This document shows, one piece after another, positions 52,919-61,948 of a DNA stretch of 64,000 nucleotides. The stretch comes from JB111 sp049856175 (GTDB lineage Bacteria > Actinomycetota > Actinomycetes > Actinomycetales > Actinomycetaceae): positions 146,195-210,194 of the forward strand of contig NZ_JBNDNA010000006.1 of the NCBI RefSeq assembly GCF_049856175.1, written 5' to 3'. Both the position numbers and the translations under genes were made by a program. Every line of letters starts with the position of its first letter. Within the stretch, counting starts at the first letter, position 1. A model generated the notes under the pieces. That model did no database searches and was not told the DNA's origin. It was given only the letters and a program-made list of their open reading frames with translations.

Positions 52919-54225
52919 GCGGCGCCGGCGAGCTCGCGGGCACGGGTGCGGGCCCAGGCCTCGGCGGCCTCGACGTCGTCGAGGCTCGGGCGCTGCGCGC
53001 CGTCGTGCTCGGCGAGGACGCGCTCGACGACGTCGAGGATCCCCAGGTAGGGCAGCCGGCCGGCGATGAAGCCGGCCACGGCCTCCTCGTTGGCAGCGTT
53101 GACGACCGCGGGGTGGGTGGCCGACGCGGTCAGGGCCGAGCGGACGAGCGAGACCGCGGAGAACGTGGCGTCGTCGAGCGGCTCGAACGTCCAGGAGGTC
53201 GCGGCGTCCCACGCGCACGGGGTCGCCACCCCGGGCAGGCGGCGGGGCCAGGACAGGCCGAGCGCGATCGGCAGGCGCATGTCCGGCGGCGAGGCCTGGG
53301 CCAGCGTGGAGCCGTCGACCGTCTCGATCATCGAGTGGACGATCGACTGCGGGTGGACGACGACGGTGATGTCCCCGGGCTCGACGTCGAACAGGAGCGA
53401 GGCCTCGACGAGCTCGAGAGCCTTGTTCATCAGCGTGGAGGAGTTGATGGTGACGACCGGGCCCATCGCCCAGGTGGGGTGCGCGAGCGCCTGGTCGACA
53501 GTGACGTCGGCGAGCTGGTCGCGCGTGCGGCCGCGGAACGGGCCGCCCGACGCGGTGAGGATCAGCCGACGCACGTCGCTGACGCCGGTGACCACGGGCG
53601 AGGTGAGCCCCTTCTCGTGCCGCACTCCCCCGAGCGCCTGGGCCATCGCCGAGTGCTCGGAGTCGACGGGGATGATCTGGCCGGGCCGCGTGAGCGCGTC
53701 GGCGACGAGCGCACCGCCGGCGACGAGGGACTCCTTGTTGGCGAGCGCGAGGGTGGCGCCCGAGGCGAGCGCGGCCAGGGTGGGGCGCAGGCCGACCGAT
53801 CCGGTGATCCCGTTGAGCACGACGGCGGACGGCGGCTTCCAGCGCGCGTCCGGCCCGCCGGCCTCCGGCGACCTGCTGTCGCCGAACGTGCTGTCGCCGA
53901 GCGTGCGGTCGTCGGCGTCGAGCATGCCCGCCATCTGCGTGGCGGCGTCGGGGCCGGCGAGGATCTCGGGCAGCGCGGCACCCGGGCCGAGCGCGCGGGT
54001 GAGCGCCTCGCGGACGGCGGGCAGGGCGGAGTCGTCCGCGACGCCGACGACGTCCGGCCGGTGCGCGGCGACCTGCTCGGCGAGAAGCTCGGGCCGCGAC
54101 CCGGACGCGGCCAGCGCGCGGACGACGAACCGGCCCGGCTCGTCGGCGTCGGCGCGGCGAAGGACGTCGAGCGCCTGCGTGCCGATCGAACCGGTGGAGC
54201 CGAGGAGGACGACCTCGGTGGTCAT
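52915..54225 (-). CDS. dxr: 1-deoxy-D-xylulose 5-phosphate reductoisomerase
   Basis: A 436-residue NADPH- and metal-dependent enzyme making MEP, an early step of isoprenoid synthesis. GSTGSIGTQALDVL, ALANKESLVAGG, IPVDSEHSA and SASGGPF-type TASGGPFRG motifs are present. A low-complexity insert of about 30 residues (DRTLGDSTFGDSRSP region, near residue 106) interrupts the N-terminal domain and explains the extra length. ATG 54225 overlaps the DivIVA-like gene's stop (ATGA). Confidence 0.96.
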   Translation of the reverse strand: MTTEVVLLGSTGSIGTQALDVLRRADADEPGRFVVRALAASGSRPELLAEQVAAHRPDVVGVADDSALPAVREALTRALGPGAALPEILAGPDAATQMAGMLDADDRTLGDSTFGDSRSPEAGGPDARWKPPSAVVLNGITGSVGLRPTLAALASGATLALANKESLVAGGALVADALTRPGQIIPVDSEHSAMAQALGGVRHEKGLTSPVVTGVSDVRRLILTASGGPFRGRTRDQLADVTVDQALAHPTWAMGPVVTINSSTLMNKALELVEASLLFDVEPGDITVVVHPQSIVHSMIETVDGSTLAQASPPDMRLPIALGLSWPRRLPGVATPCAWDAATSWTFEPLDDATFSAVSLVRSALTASATHPAVVNAANEEAVAGFIAGRLPYLGILDVVERVLAEHDGAQRPSLDDVEAAEAWARTRARELAGAA

Positions 54226-54749
54226 GCGCGCGCGAGGACGACCTCGACCACGCGGTCGAGATAGACGTCGACGACGGCCTCGTCGTAGGCCTTCTTCCCC
54301 TGCGCGGGCGGGAACGTCACGGAGCGCACGTCCTCGGCCCGCAACCCCTCGCCCGTCTCGAGGTAGTCCTCGACCCGGCCGAGGAACGCGTCGACGGCGG
54401 GGGCGGCGTAGCCGGTGGTCCGGGCACGCACGAACCGCTCCCGCTCGGGGCGGCCCAGGCGCGGGAGCAGCGACTCGGTGAGGCCGTCGAGGTGGTTGCG
54501 CCAGCTCTCGTCGCCCCCCTCGGCGACGGTCTGCTGCCGGCGGCGACGCGTGTGGCTCTCCTCGAGCCGGTCGAGCGCGAGGTCGACCTGCTCGGGGTCG
54601 TACCCGGCGGGCACGAGGTCGAACGCGGCCTGCCGGACGGCGGTCTCGTCGATACCGCCGTCGACGTCCCGGGCACGGGTGAAGAAGTCGTCGACCTGCT
54701 CGGGGTCGTAGCCGTCCTCCCGGCGCGAGACCCGTGCGAAACCCCTCAT
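54222..54749 (-). CDS. DivIVA-domain-type repeat protein
   Basis: A 175-residue protein with four copies of a short motif like the start of DivIVA: GYDPEQVDDFFTR (residues 14-26), GYDPEQVDLALDR (about 49), GYAAPAVDAFLGR (about 113) and AYDEAVVDVYLDR (about 155). No coiled coil follows, so it lacks the polymerising part of DivIVA. The function is unknown; cell-pole binding is conceivable. It overlaps both neighbours by four bases (ATGA), in the rlmN-dxr operon. Confidence 0.85.
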   Translation of the reverse strand: MRGFARVSRREDGYDPEQVDDFFTRARDVDGGIDETAVRQAAFDLVPAGYDPEQVDLALDRLEESHTRRRRQQTVAEGGDESWRNHLDGLTESLLPRLGRPERERFVRARTTGYAAPAVDAFLGRVEDYLETGEGLRAEDVRSVTFPPAQGKKAYDEAVVDVYLDRVVEVVLARA

Positions 54750-56146
54750 GCGTCCTGTCCCTTCGTGGGCTGATCGATGACCTCGGCCGCGAGCTGGCCG
54801 CAGGCGCCGTCGATGTCGGACCCGCGCGTGTCTCGCACGGTGGTCGGGATGCCGGCGTCCCGCAGCTCGGCGACGAAGGCGGCCTCGACGTCCCGCTCGG
54901 AGGCCGTCCAGATCGAGCCCGGCGTGGGGTTGAGCGGGATCGGGTTGACGTGCACCCAGCCCTTGCCGCGCCTGTTCAGCTCCTCGGCCAGGAGGCGGCC
55001 GCGCCAGGCGTGGTCGTTCATGTCCTTGATGAGGGCGTACTCGATCGAGACCCGGCGGCCGGTGGCCTCGAAGTAGCGGCGGGCGGCGTCGAGGAGCTCA
55101 CCGACCTTCCACCGCGAGTTGATCGGGATGAGCTCGTCGCGGAGCTCGTCGTCGGGGGCGTGCAGGGAGACCGCGAGCGTGACGGGGATGCCGGTGGCGG
55201 CGAGCTTGTCGATCGCGGGCACGAGGCCGACGGTGGAGACGGTGATGTTGCGGGCGGACATGCCCAGGCCCGCGGGCGCGGGGTCGACCATGCGGCGCAC
55301 GGCGCCGATGACGGCCTTGTAGTTGGCCATCGGCTCGCCCATGCCCATGAAGACGACGTTGCTCAGGCGGGTGGGCCCGCCCGCGAGCTCACCGTCGCGG
55401 CAGGCCGCGGCGGCGAGGCGCACCTGCTCGACGATCTCCGCCGTCGAGAGGTTGCGGGTCAGGCCCTGCTGGCCGGTCGCGCAGAAGGGGCAGGCCATGC
55501 CGCAGCCCGCCTGCGAGGACACGCACAGCGTGGAGCGCGACGTGTAGCGCATGAGCACGGACTCCACGATCGCGCCGTCGAACAGGCGCCACACGGACTT
55601 CACCGTGGCGCCGCCGTCGGCCTCGAGGTCCCGGACGCGGGTGACCAGGGGCGGGAGCAGGGTGCCGGCGAGCTGGTCGCGGGCGGCGGCCGGCAGGTCG
55701 GTCATGCGCGCCGGGTCGTTCGTCAGGTGCGTGAAGTAGTGCCGGGAGAGCTGGTCGGCGCGGAAGGCCGGCAGGCCGAGCTCCTTGGCGACGCCGGCAC
55801 GCTCGTCGACGGCGAGGTCCGCCAGGTGCCGGGGCGGCTTGCCGCGACGCTTCGCGGTGAAGGTGAGCTGGAGCCGCTCGCCGGGGGCGGCGCCCTCGAG
55901 GGCGGGGCGGACCTGGCGGCCGGAGTCGGTTGCTGAAGCGGTGCGGGCGCGGTCGGCGGTGCGGGTACCGGTGCGAGCGCGGTCGGCGGGGCGGGGGTCG
56001 ACGCCGGCGGCGTTCGCGGCGCGGGTGCGAGCGCCGTCGCCGGCGCCGGCGGCGCGCTCGGGCTTCGCGGGCGCAGCCACGGCCGTGCGCGCGGGTGCGT
56101 CCGCCCCGACGTCGGCGGGGGTGCTGGGCGGGTTCTCGGTCGTCAT
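54746..56146 (-). CDS. rlmN: 23S rRNA/tRNA adenine C2-methyltransferase RlmN
   Basis: A 466-residue radical SAM enzyme that methylates A2503 of 23S rRNA and A37 of some tRNAs. The 4Fe-4S motif is CGMACPFCATG; FMGMGEPMANY, NITVSTVGLVP and the catalytic Cys near GSDIDGACGQL are intact. The first 85 residues are an Ala/Arg/Thr-rich extension absent from E. coli RlmN. Start ATG 56146 gives this extension; a later start cannot be excluded. Confidence 0.95.
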   Translation of the reverse strand: MTTENPPSTPADVGADAPARTAVAAPAKPERAAGAGDGARTRAANAAGVDPRPADRARTGTRTADRARTASATDSGRQVRPALEGAAPGERLQLTFTAKRRGKPPRHLADLAVDERAGVAKELGLPAFRADQLSRHYFTHLTNDPARMTDLPAAARDQLAGTLLPPLVTRVRDLEADGGATVKSVWRLFDGAIVESVLMRYTSRSTLCVSSQAGCGMACPFCATGQQGLTRNLSTAEIVEQVRLAAAACRDGELAGGPTRLSNVVFMGMGEPMANYKAVIGAVRRMVDPAPAGLGMSARNITVSTVGLVPAIDKLAATGIPVTLAVSLHAPDDELRDELIPINSRWKVGELLDAARRYFEATGRRVSIEYALIKDMNDHAWRGRLLAEELNRRGKGWVHVNPIPLNPTPGSIWTASERDVEAAFVAELRDAGIPTTVRDTRGSDIDGACGQLAAEVIDQPTKGQDA

Positions 56147-56180
56147 GGCGCGCTCAGTGTCTCACCCACGACCGCGCGGG

Positions 56181-57053
56181 TCAGCCCGCGGCCCGGGCGA
56201 GCGGGCCGAGTGTGAGGTAGACGAGCGGGAGCGTGACGATGATCGAGTCGATGCGGTCGAGGAGCCCGCCGTGACCGGGCAGCAGGTTCGACATGTCCTT
56301 GACCCCGAGGTCGCGCTTGAGCAGGGACTCGGCGAGGTCCCCGGTCGTGGCGGTACCCACCGCCACGAGCCCCAGCCCGACGGCGAGCCACACGGGGTGG
56401 CCGAGGACCACGGAGACGAGTAGGTAGGACATGAGGACGCAGGCGACGACGGACCCGGCGACCCCCTCCCACGACTTCTTGGGCGAGATGGTGGGCGCCA
56501 CCGGGTGCCTGCCGAACAGGATTCCCGCGATGTACCCGCCGGTGTCGTTCGCGGCGGCCAGCAGCGCGACGGTGAGCACGAGCAGGACGCCGTCCTCCAT
56601 GCGCACGAGCAGCACCGCGAACGAGACGAGGAACGGGACGTAGGTGAGGACGAAGACGTCGGCCGCGGCGTCCCGGACACCGTTGGTGCCGCGGCGCGCG
56701 AGGACGGCGACGGTGACGACGAGGGCCACCGAGCCGGCGTACGCCGCCAGGAGCCCCTCCTCCCCCGCGAACCAGGTGGCGACCACCATGGCGGCACCGC
56801 CGACCGAGACCGGGCCCCGCGCGATGTCGATGTGCCGCTGCGCCGCGGCCTCGGTCAGCTCGAACGTGCCCAGGACGCCGACGACCGCGACGAGCGCGAC
56901 GAACGGCTCGGGGCGGAACGCGAGGGAGGCGACGAGCAGGAGGATGAGCCCGACGCCGACGGGGATGGCCCGGCTGAGCTCGCGCCCGGCCCGCGGCCCG
57001 GGCTTGACCGGCGGCCCGGCGGCGGGCGGCGGCGCCGTCGTCGGAACGTCCAT
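56181..57053 (-). CDS. cdsA: Phosphatidate cytidylyltransferase (CDP-diglyceride synthase)
   Basis: A 290-residue membrane enzyme making CDP-diacylglycerol for phospholipids. About eight hydrophobic helices; the signature KKSWEGVAGS ... GDLAESLLKRDLGVKDMSNLLPGHGGLLDRIDS is present, with the metal-binding Asp. The N-terminal 25 residues are Pro-rich cytoplasmic. It follows frr after 19 bases, its normal place. Confidence 0.96.
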   Translation of the reverse strand: MDVPTTAPPPAAGPPVKPGPRAGRELSRAIPVGVGLILLLVASLAFRPEPFVALVAVVGVLGTFELTEAAAQRHIDIARGPVSVGGAAMVVATWFAGEEGLLAAYAGSVALVVTVAVLARRGTNGVRDAAADVFVLTYVPFLVSFAVLLVRMEDGVLLVLTVALLAAANDTGGYIAGILFGRHPVAPTISPKKSWEGVAGSVVACVLMSYLLVSVVLGHPVWLAVGLGLVAVGTATTGDLAESLLKRDLGVKDMSNLLPGHGGLLDRIDSIIVTLPLVYLTLGPLARAAG

Positions 57054-57072
57054 GCTGGTGAGACCCTCGCAG

Positions 57073-57630
57073 TCAGACCTCGAGGAGGTCCTTCTCCTTG
57101 GCCTCGACGATCTGGTCGATCGTCTCGACGTGGCGCTTCGTCAGGGCGTCGAGCTCCTTCTCGGCGCGTACGCCCTCGTCCTCGCCGACCTCGCCGTCCT
57201 TGACGAGGCGGTCGAGCTCCTCCTTGGCCTTGCGGCGGACGGCGCGCACCGAGATGCGGGCGTCCTCGGCCTCGTTGCGGGCGAGCCGGACGTAGTCGCG
57301 ACGGCGGTCCTCGGTCAGCGACGGCAGAAGGACGCGCAGCACGTTGCCGTCGTCGGTCGGGTTGACGCCGAGGTCGGAGGCCCGCAGCGCCTTGTCGATC
57401 GCCGCGGAGGCGCCGCGGTCGTACGGGGAGATGAGGACGGTGCGCGCCTCGGGGATCTGCAGCGACGCGAGCTGCTGCAGCGGCGTCGGGGCGCCGTAGT
57501 AGTCCACGAGGATCGCGTTGAACATCGCGGCGTTCGCGCGGCCGGTGCGGATGTTGCCCATCCGGTCGCGGGCCACCTCGACGGCCTTGTCCATCTTGTC
57601 CTCGGCCTCGAGCAGGGTCTCGTCGATCAC
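57073..57630 (-). CDS. frr: Ribosome recycling factor
   Basis: A 185-residue tRNA-mimic that splits post-termination ribosomes with EF-G. VARDRMGNIRTGRANAAMFNAI and YGAPTPLQQLASLQIPEARTV are diagnostic, and length is normal. It follows pyrH by four bases. Confidence 0.98.
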   Translation of the reverse strand: MIDETLLEAEDKMDKAVEVARDRMGNIRTGRANAAMFNAILVDYYGAPTPLQQLASLQIPEARTVLISPYDRGASAAIDKALRASDLGVNPTDDGNVLRVLLPSLTEDRRRDYVRLARNEAEDARISVRAVRRKAKEELDRLVKDGEVGEDEGVRAEKELDALTKRHVETIDQIVEAKEKDLLEV

Positions 57631-57634
57631 GTGG

Positions 57635-58423
57635 TCACTCCTTGCTTGTCTCGCCGGCGGTCACCAGCGTGCCGATCTTCTCACCCAGCAGGGCGCGGGT
57701 GACGTTACCGGCCTCGGTCATGCCGAACACGCGCATGGCCAGCCCGTTGTCCATGCACAGGGCGAACGCCGCCGCGTCGACGACCTTGAGGCCGCGCGCG
57801 AGCGCGTCGGCGTAGGTGAGGTGGTCGAGCCTGACGGCGCCGGGGTCCGTGCGCGGGTCGGCCGTGTAGACGCCGTCGACACCGTTCTTGCCGACGAGCA
57901 CCTCGTCGCAGTGCGTCTCCAGGGCGCGCTGCGCGGTGACGGTGTCCGTCGAGAAGTAGGGCATGCCGGCACCCGCGCCGAACACGACGACGCGGCCCTT
58001 CTCCATGTGCCGGATCGCGCGGAGCGGGATGTAGGGCTCCGCGACCTGCCCCATCGTGATGGCGGTCTGGACGCGGGTGCGCACCCCCGACTGCTCGAGG
58101 AAGTCCTGGAGCGCGAGGGCGTTCATCACGGTGCCGAGCATGCCCATGTAGTCGGCGCGCGAGCGGTCGAGCCCGCGGGCGCTCAGCTCGGCGCCGCGGA
58201 AGAAGTTGCCGCCGCCGACGACGATGGCGATCTCGACGCCGCGGCGGTGGGCGTCGGCGATCTCGCGGGCCACGCGCAGCACGACGTCGGGGTCGAGCCC
58301 GACCTCCCCGCCGCCGAAGACCTCGCCGGACAGCTTGAGCATCACGCGCCGCGGCCGCGGCTCACCGCCGGGTCCGCCGGCAGGCGGTACGGGGCTCGCG
58401 TGGGGGTCGGGGGTCACGGTCAT
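57635..58423 (-). CDS. pyrH: UMP kinase
   Basis: A 262-residue amino-acid-kinase-fold enzyme making UDP. MLKLSGEVFGG, VVGGGNFFRG, and KNGVDGVYTADPRTDPGA motifs are intact. About 25 Pro/Gly-rich residues precede the fold. ATG 58423 has AAGGAG eleven bases upstream. A terminator separates it from tsf. Confidence 0.97.
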   Translation of the reverse strand: MTVTPDPHASPVPPAGGPGGEPRPRRVMLKLSGEVFGGGEVGLDPDVVLRVAREIADAHRRGVEIAIVVGGGNFFRGAELSARGLDRSRADYMGMLGTVMNALALQDFLEQSGVRTRVQTAITMGQVAEPYIPLRAIRHMEKGRVVVFGAGAGMPYFSTDTVTAQRALETHCDEVLVGKNGVDGVYTADPRTDPGAVRLDHLTYADALARGLKVVDAAAFALCMDNGLAMRVFGMTEAGNVTRALLGEKIGTLVTAGETSKE

Positions 58424-58476
58424 CGTGGCTGGGCTCCTTCGTACGCGCGGGTCGGTGGACGGGGCTCGGATAGGCG

Positions 58477-58508
58477 GGTGGCCCCGGACCATGCGGTCCG
58501 GGGCCACC
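58477..58508 (-). terminator. Terminator hairpin after tsf
   Basis: GGTGGCCCCGGACC and GGTCCGGGGCCACC form a perfect 14-bp stem with an ATGC loop, 13 bases after the tsf stop. Confidence 0.85.
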
Positions 58509-58520
58509 TCTCACACCTGG

Positions 58521-59360
58521 TCAGGCTCCGACGCGGAAGCGGGCGTAGCCCGTCACCGTGCCGCCCGAGGCGCCGACGACCTGGGCGACCGTCTGCTTCG
58601 GGTCCTTGGCGAACGCCTGGTCCAGCAGCACGTTCTCCTTGTAGAAGCCGTTCATCCGGCCCTCGACGATCTTCGGCAGAGCCTGCTCCGGCTTGCCCTC
58701 GGCGCGGGAGGTCTCCTCCGCGAGGCGTCGCTCGTTCTCGACGGTCTCGGCGGGGACGTCCTCGCGGCTGAGGTAGGTCGGCGAGTATGCGGCGACGTGC
58801 AGGGCGACGTCGTGCGCGGCCTCGGCGCCCGCGGCGTCCGTGGCGACCATGACGCCGACCTGCGGCGGGAGGTCCTTGGCCGTGCGGTGCAGGTAGGACG
58901 CGACCTTGGCGCCCTCCAGCCGCTCGACCCGGCGGACCTCGATCTTCTCGCCGATGGTGGCGGCGAGGTTCTCCACGGCGTCCTTGACGGTGCCGTCGCC
59001 CGAGGGGGCGGCCAGCAGCGTCTCGACGTCCGTGGCGCCGGAGGCCACCGCGGCGGCGAGCACGGCGTCCGCCAGCGCGACGAACTTCTCGTTCTTCGAC
59101 ACGAAGTCCGTCTCGCAGTTGACCTCGACCATCGTGCCGATCTCGCCCGCGCCGCCGGCGCTGACGTCGATGGCGACGAGCCCGTCGGAGGCCGCACGGC
59201 TCTCGCGCTTGGCGATGCCCTTCAGCCCCTTGACGCGGATGATCTCGGTGGCCTTCTCCTTGTCACCGTCCGCCTCGACGAGAGCGTTCTTGACGTCGAG
59301 CATGCCGGCGCCCGTCGACTCGCGCAGGGCCTTGATGTCGGCCGCGGTGTAGTTGGCCAT
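58521..59360 (-). CDS. tsf: Elongation factor Ts
   Basis: A 279-residue nucleotide exchange factor for EF-Tu. The N-terminal UBA-like region (MANYTAADIKALRESTGAGMLDVKNAL) and the TDFVSKN signature (VNCETDFVSKNEKF) are present; the dimerisation core follows. ATG 59360 has GAGAGGAA upstream. It follows rpsB after 25 bases. Confidence 0.98.
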   Translation of the reverse strand: MANYTAADIKALRESTGAGMLDVKNALVEADGDKEKATEIIRVKGLKGIAKRESRAASDGLVAIDVSAGGAGEIGTMVEVNCETDFVSKNEKFVALADAVLAAAVASGATDVETLLAAPSGDGTVKDAVENLAATIGEKIEVRRVERLEGAKVASYLHRTAKDLPPQVGVMVATDAAGAEAAHDVALHVAAYSPTYLSREDVPAETVENERRLAEETSRAEGKPEQALPKIVEGRMNGFYKENVLLDQAFAKDPKQTVAQVVGASGGTVTGYARFRVGA

Positions 59361-59385
59361 GGGTTCCTCTCTGTGCAGGTGGACG

Positions 59386-60495
59386 TCAGTTGGCGGTGGT
59401 GTCGGTGGAGCCCTCGGAGGCGGGCTCCTCGGTGGCTCCCGTCGCCCCGGGGGTCGGCGCCGCACCGGCGGCGGGCGCGACCTCCTCGGCCGGGGCTGCG
59501 GCCTCGGCCGGGGCCGGCTGGGCGGTCGGCTCCTCGGTGGCTACGGCCTCGGTCGGTGCCGAGCCCTGCTCGACCGGCGCCGCCGGGGTGGCGGGCGCGT
59601 CGGTGGCGACGGCCGCGGTCGGGGCCTGGGCGGCGGTGGCGTCGGCCGCCGGCGCCTCGGTGGCGGGGGCCGCGGTGGCCGGCGCCTCGGTGGCGGGGGC
59701 CGCCGTGGCCGGAGCTGCGGCGTCGGACTCGTGAGCGGCGAGGAGCTCGCGCTCCCACTCGGCGAGCGGCTCCGCGCCGTCGGCCTCGGCACCCTTGGCG
59801 CCACCGTGACGAACGACGAGGCCGTCGGCCGCAGCGTCCGCGATCACGCGGGTGAGCAGCGCGACGGAACGGATCGCGTCGTCGTTGCCCGGGATGCGGT
59901 AGTCGACCTCGTCCGGGTCGCAGTTGGTGTCGAGGATCGCGACGACCGGGATGTTGAGCTTGCGCGCCTCGGAGACCGCGAGGTGCTCCTTCTTGGTGTC
60001 GACGATCCACACCGCCGACGGGATCTTGCCCATGTCGCGGATACCGCCGAGGGTGCGCTCGAGCTTGTCCTTCTCGCGGCGCATCATGAGCAGCTCCTTC
60101 TTCGTGTGGTGGGAACCCGCCACATCGTCGAAGTCGAGCTGCTCGAGCTCCTTGAGCCGCTGCAGGCGCTGGTGCACCGTGGAGAAGTTGGTCAGCATGC
60201 CGCCGAGCCAGCGGTGGTTGACGAAGGGCATGCCCACGCGGCGGGCCTGCTCCTCGATCGCCTGCTGCGCCTGCTTCTTGGTGCCGATGAACAGGATGGT
60301 CCCGCCGTGCGAGACGGTCTCCTTGACGAACTCGTAGGTCCGGTCGATCTCGGCGAGCGACTGCTGAAGGTCGATGATGTAGATGCCGTTGCGCTCCGTG
60401 AGGATGAAGCGCTTCATCTTGGGGTTCCAGCGGCGCGTCTGGTGACCGAAGTGGACACCGGACTCGAGCAGCTGACGCATGGACACGACGGCCAT
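59386..60495 (-). CDS. rpsB: 30S ribosomal protein S2 with long C-terminal tail
   Basis: A 369-residue protein; the first 250 are a normal S2 (VSMRQLLESGVHFGHQTRRWNPKM, LWIVDTKKEHLAVSEARKL-type segment, DTNCDPDEVDYRIPGNDDA). The last 115 residues are an Ala/Pro/Thr/Glu-rich extension with repeated PATEAPATAA units, likely disordered. ATG 60495 has AAAGGAAG. It starts the rpsB-tsf unit; a leader of about 240 bases is predicted from a -10 at 60745-60740. Confidence 0.97.
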   Translation of the reverse strand: MAVVSMRQLLESGVHFGHQTRRWNPKMKRFILTERNGIYIIDLQQSLAEIDRTYEFVKETVSHGGTILFIGTKKQAQQAIEEQARRVGMPFVNHRWLGGMLTNFSTVHQRLQRLKELEQLDFDDVAGSHHTKKELLMMRREKDKLERTLGGIRDMGKIPSAVWIVDTKKEHLAVSEARKLNIPVVAILDTNCDPDEVDYRIPGNDDAIRSVALLTRVIADAAADGLVVRHGGAKGAEADGAEPLAEWERELLAAHESDAAAPATAAPATEAPATAAPATEAPAADATAAQAPTAAVATDAPATPAAPVEQGSAPTEAVATEEPTAQPAPAEAAAPAEEVAPAAGAAPTPGATGATEEPASEGSTDTTAN

Positions 60496-60909
60496 GGCTC
60501 TTCCTTTCGGCGCGGGATCGCCCGCGCGCGTTCGGCCCCGACGCTCGGCGGCGGGGCCCTCTCCGTGGTTGTCGGTCGAGACCGGGTGGTCACGACCCCT
60601 GGTGCCCGCGACGTCGGCGCCCGCCAGGCGGGACCGCTGCCGATCGCCCCGTCGACCGAGGCCGTCCGCGCGAGGCGGGGGCTGGTGCGACGGTGTGCAG
60701 GCACGCGAAGTCGACCGGCCAGAGACCGGTCGCCCACTCATCGTAGCGGAGCGCGGCACCGCGCCGCTCGCCACCTGGTGCGTCGTGCGACTCACCCGGG
60801 AGTCTCCGCAGGGCGCCGACAGACCCACACCCCCTGTCGCCGCAGGCCTGTCCACCGCCCGTCGTACGGCTGCGGACGCACTCGGCCCTCGCGTGCTCAT
60901 CTTTCTGGC
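60496..60909 (-). promoter_or_regulatory. 414-bp region upstream of rpsB: candidate promoter and 5' leader
   Basis: No gene is seen here. TACGAT on the minus strand (60745-60740) is a possible -10 with a poor -35. Just inside the predicted transcript, CGACCGG (60712-60718) and CCGGTCG (60726-60732) form a 7-bp hairpin. A long rpsB leader would fit autoregulation by S2 as in other bacteria, which is inference. The right end holds the M23 gene's -10, CATCTT (60898-60903). Confidence 0.35.
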
Positions 60910-61671
60910 ATGACCGCGCACCGACCACCCCGCCCCGGCCGCGACGACGCACGTCGCGCCGTTCTCGTTCTCGCCCTCGCGCTGTGCCTGAGCCTGCTCG
61001 GGGCACGCGCGCCCACGGCGTCGGGAACGCTCGGCACGGAACCTTTCCCCGACGTCGGGCCGGCTGCCGGCCGCTCCCTCCCGCTGGGGCCTTCGCTCGC
61101 ACTCGAGGTCGCCGCGCGCTATGCGGCCTCCGACGACACCGGAGCCCCAGGACGTGCCGGTGCCGTCGGGAGTGCGGGGGCCTTCGGTGGTGGCGCCGCC
61201 GTCGGCAGTGCCGGTGCTGGTAGCGCGCCGTCCAGCGAGGCCTCGAGCTCATTGGTGAACTACGACTGGCCGACCGGTGGTCCCGTCCGCGTGGTCGCCC
61301 CCTTCGAGGGGTCGGCGACGCCGTACGGCCCCGGACATCGTGGCGTGGACCTGGATGTCCGGCCGGGGACGGTCATCCTCGCGGCAGCCGACGGGATCGT
61401 CGCATTCAGGGGCTCCGTCGCCGACCGGCCGGTGATCTCCATCGATCATGCCGACGGGATCCGGACGACCTATGAGCCCGTCAGCAGCTCCCTGTCCACG
61501 GGGGACGCGGTCGCAGGTGGTGACCCGATCGGCACCCTTACGGCCGGCCACTGCCCGCCACCCGGTTGCCTGCACTGGGGTGCTCGGCACGGGAGCCACG
61601 ACTACGTCGACCCGATGTCGCTGATCGGGGACGCGCCGCAACCGGTCCGACTGCTGCCGTTCGGCGGGTGA
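60910..61671 (+). CDS. M23-family murein endopeptidase
   Basis: A 253-residue secreted LytM-type peptidase. A signal peptide (about residues 15-38, AVLVLALALCLSLLGA) is followed by a Gly/Ala/Ser linker and the M23 domain with GHRGVDLDV, ISIDHADGIRTTYEPV and CLHWGAR, holding the His/Asp and His zinc ligands. It likely cuts peptidoglycan crosslinks. ATG 60910 lies six bases after the -10 CATCTT. It is divergent from rpsB, a common actinobacterial arrangement. Confidence 0.93.
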   Translation: MTAHRPPRPGRDDARRAVLVLALALCLSLLGARAPTASGTLGTEPFPDVGPAAGRSLPLGPSLALEVAARYAASDDTGAPGRAGAVGSAGAFGGGAAVGSAGAGSAPSSEASSSLVNYDWPTGGPVRVVAPFEGSATPYGPGHRGVDLDVRPGTVILAAADGIVAFRGSVADRPVISIDHADGIRTTYEPVSSSLSTGDAVAGGDPIGTLTAGHCPPPGCLHWGARHGSHDYVDPMSLIGDAPQPVRLLPFGG

Positions 61672-61878
61672 CACCGGTCGGCGCACCGATTGCGCGGTCG
61701 TCGTAGCGCCCACCCTGCAACGTGCGGTGACTTGCGTGCGGTCGGGAGTTCGCCGACGTCCGGCCACTCATTCACCGTGGGCCCGCTCGCGGGTGGTGGT
61801 TGTCGTGGGCACGGTTTTTCCCCAGGTCAGGGTGGGTGGTGGATGTGGCGTAGTTGTCCACAGATTCGGGCATTTCGC

Positions 61879-61907
61879 TTGTCCTCGAATATGTGTTCGA
61901 GTAGAAT
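61879..61907 (+). promoter_or_regulatory. Promoter with SOS-like (LexA) box of the split DUF222-HNH gene
   Basis: -35 TTGTCC (61879-61884) and -10 TAGAAT (61902-61907) are 17 bp apart. The spacer holds TCGAATATGTGTTCGA (61885-61900), one base from the mycobacterial LexA consensus TCGAAC-N4-GTTCGA. LexA bound here would block the promoter. Confidence 0.72.
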
Positions 61908-61948
61908 TGGGGTAGTCGGTTCGAGTGGCACGAGGAGGTGCGGGGGCA

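Noticed and set aside
60496..60909. Small gene in the rpsB upstream gap
   Set aside because: Open frames here are short, Arg/Pro/Ala-biased and lack ribosome sites; nothing resembles a known family.
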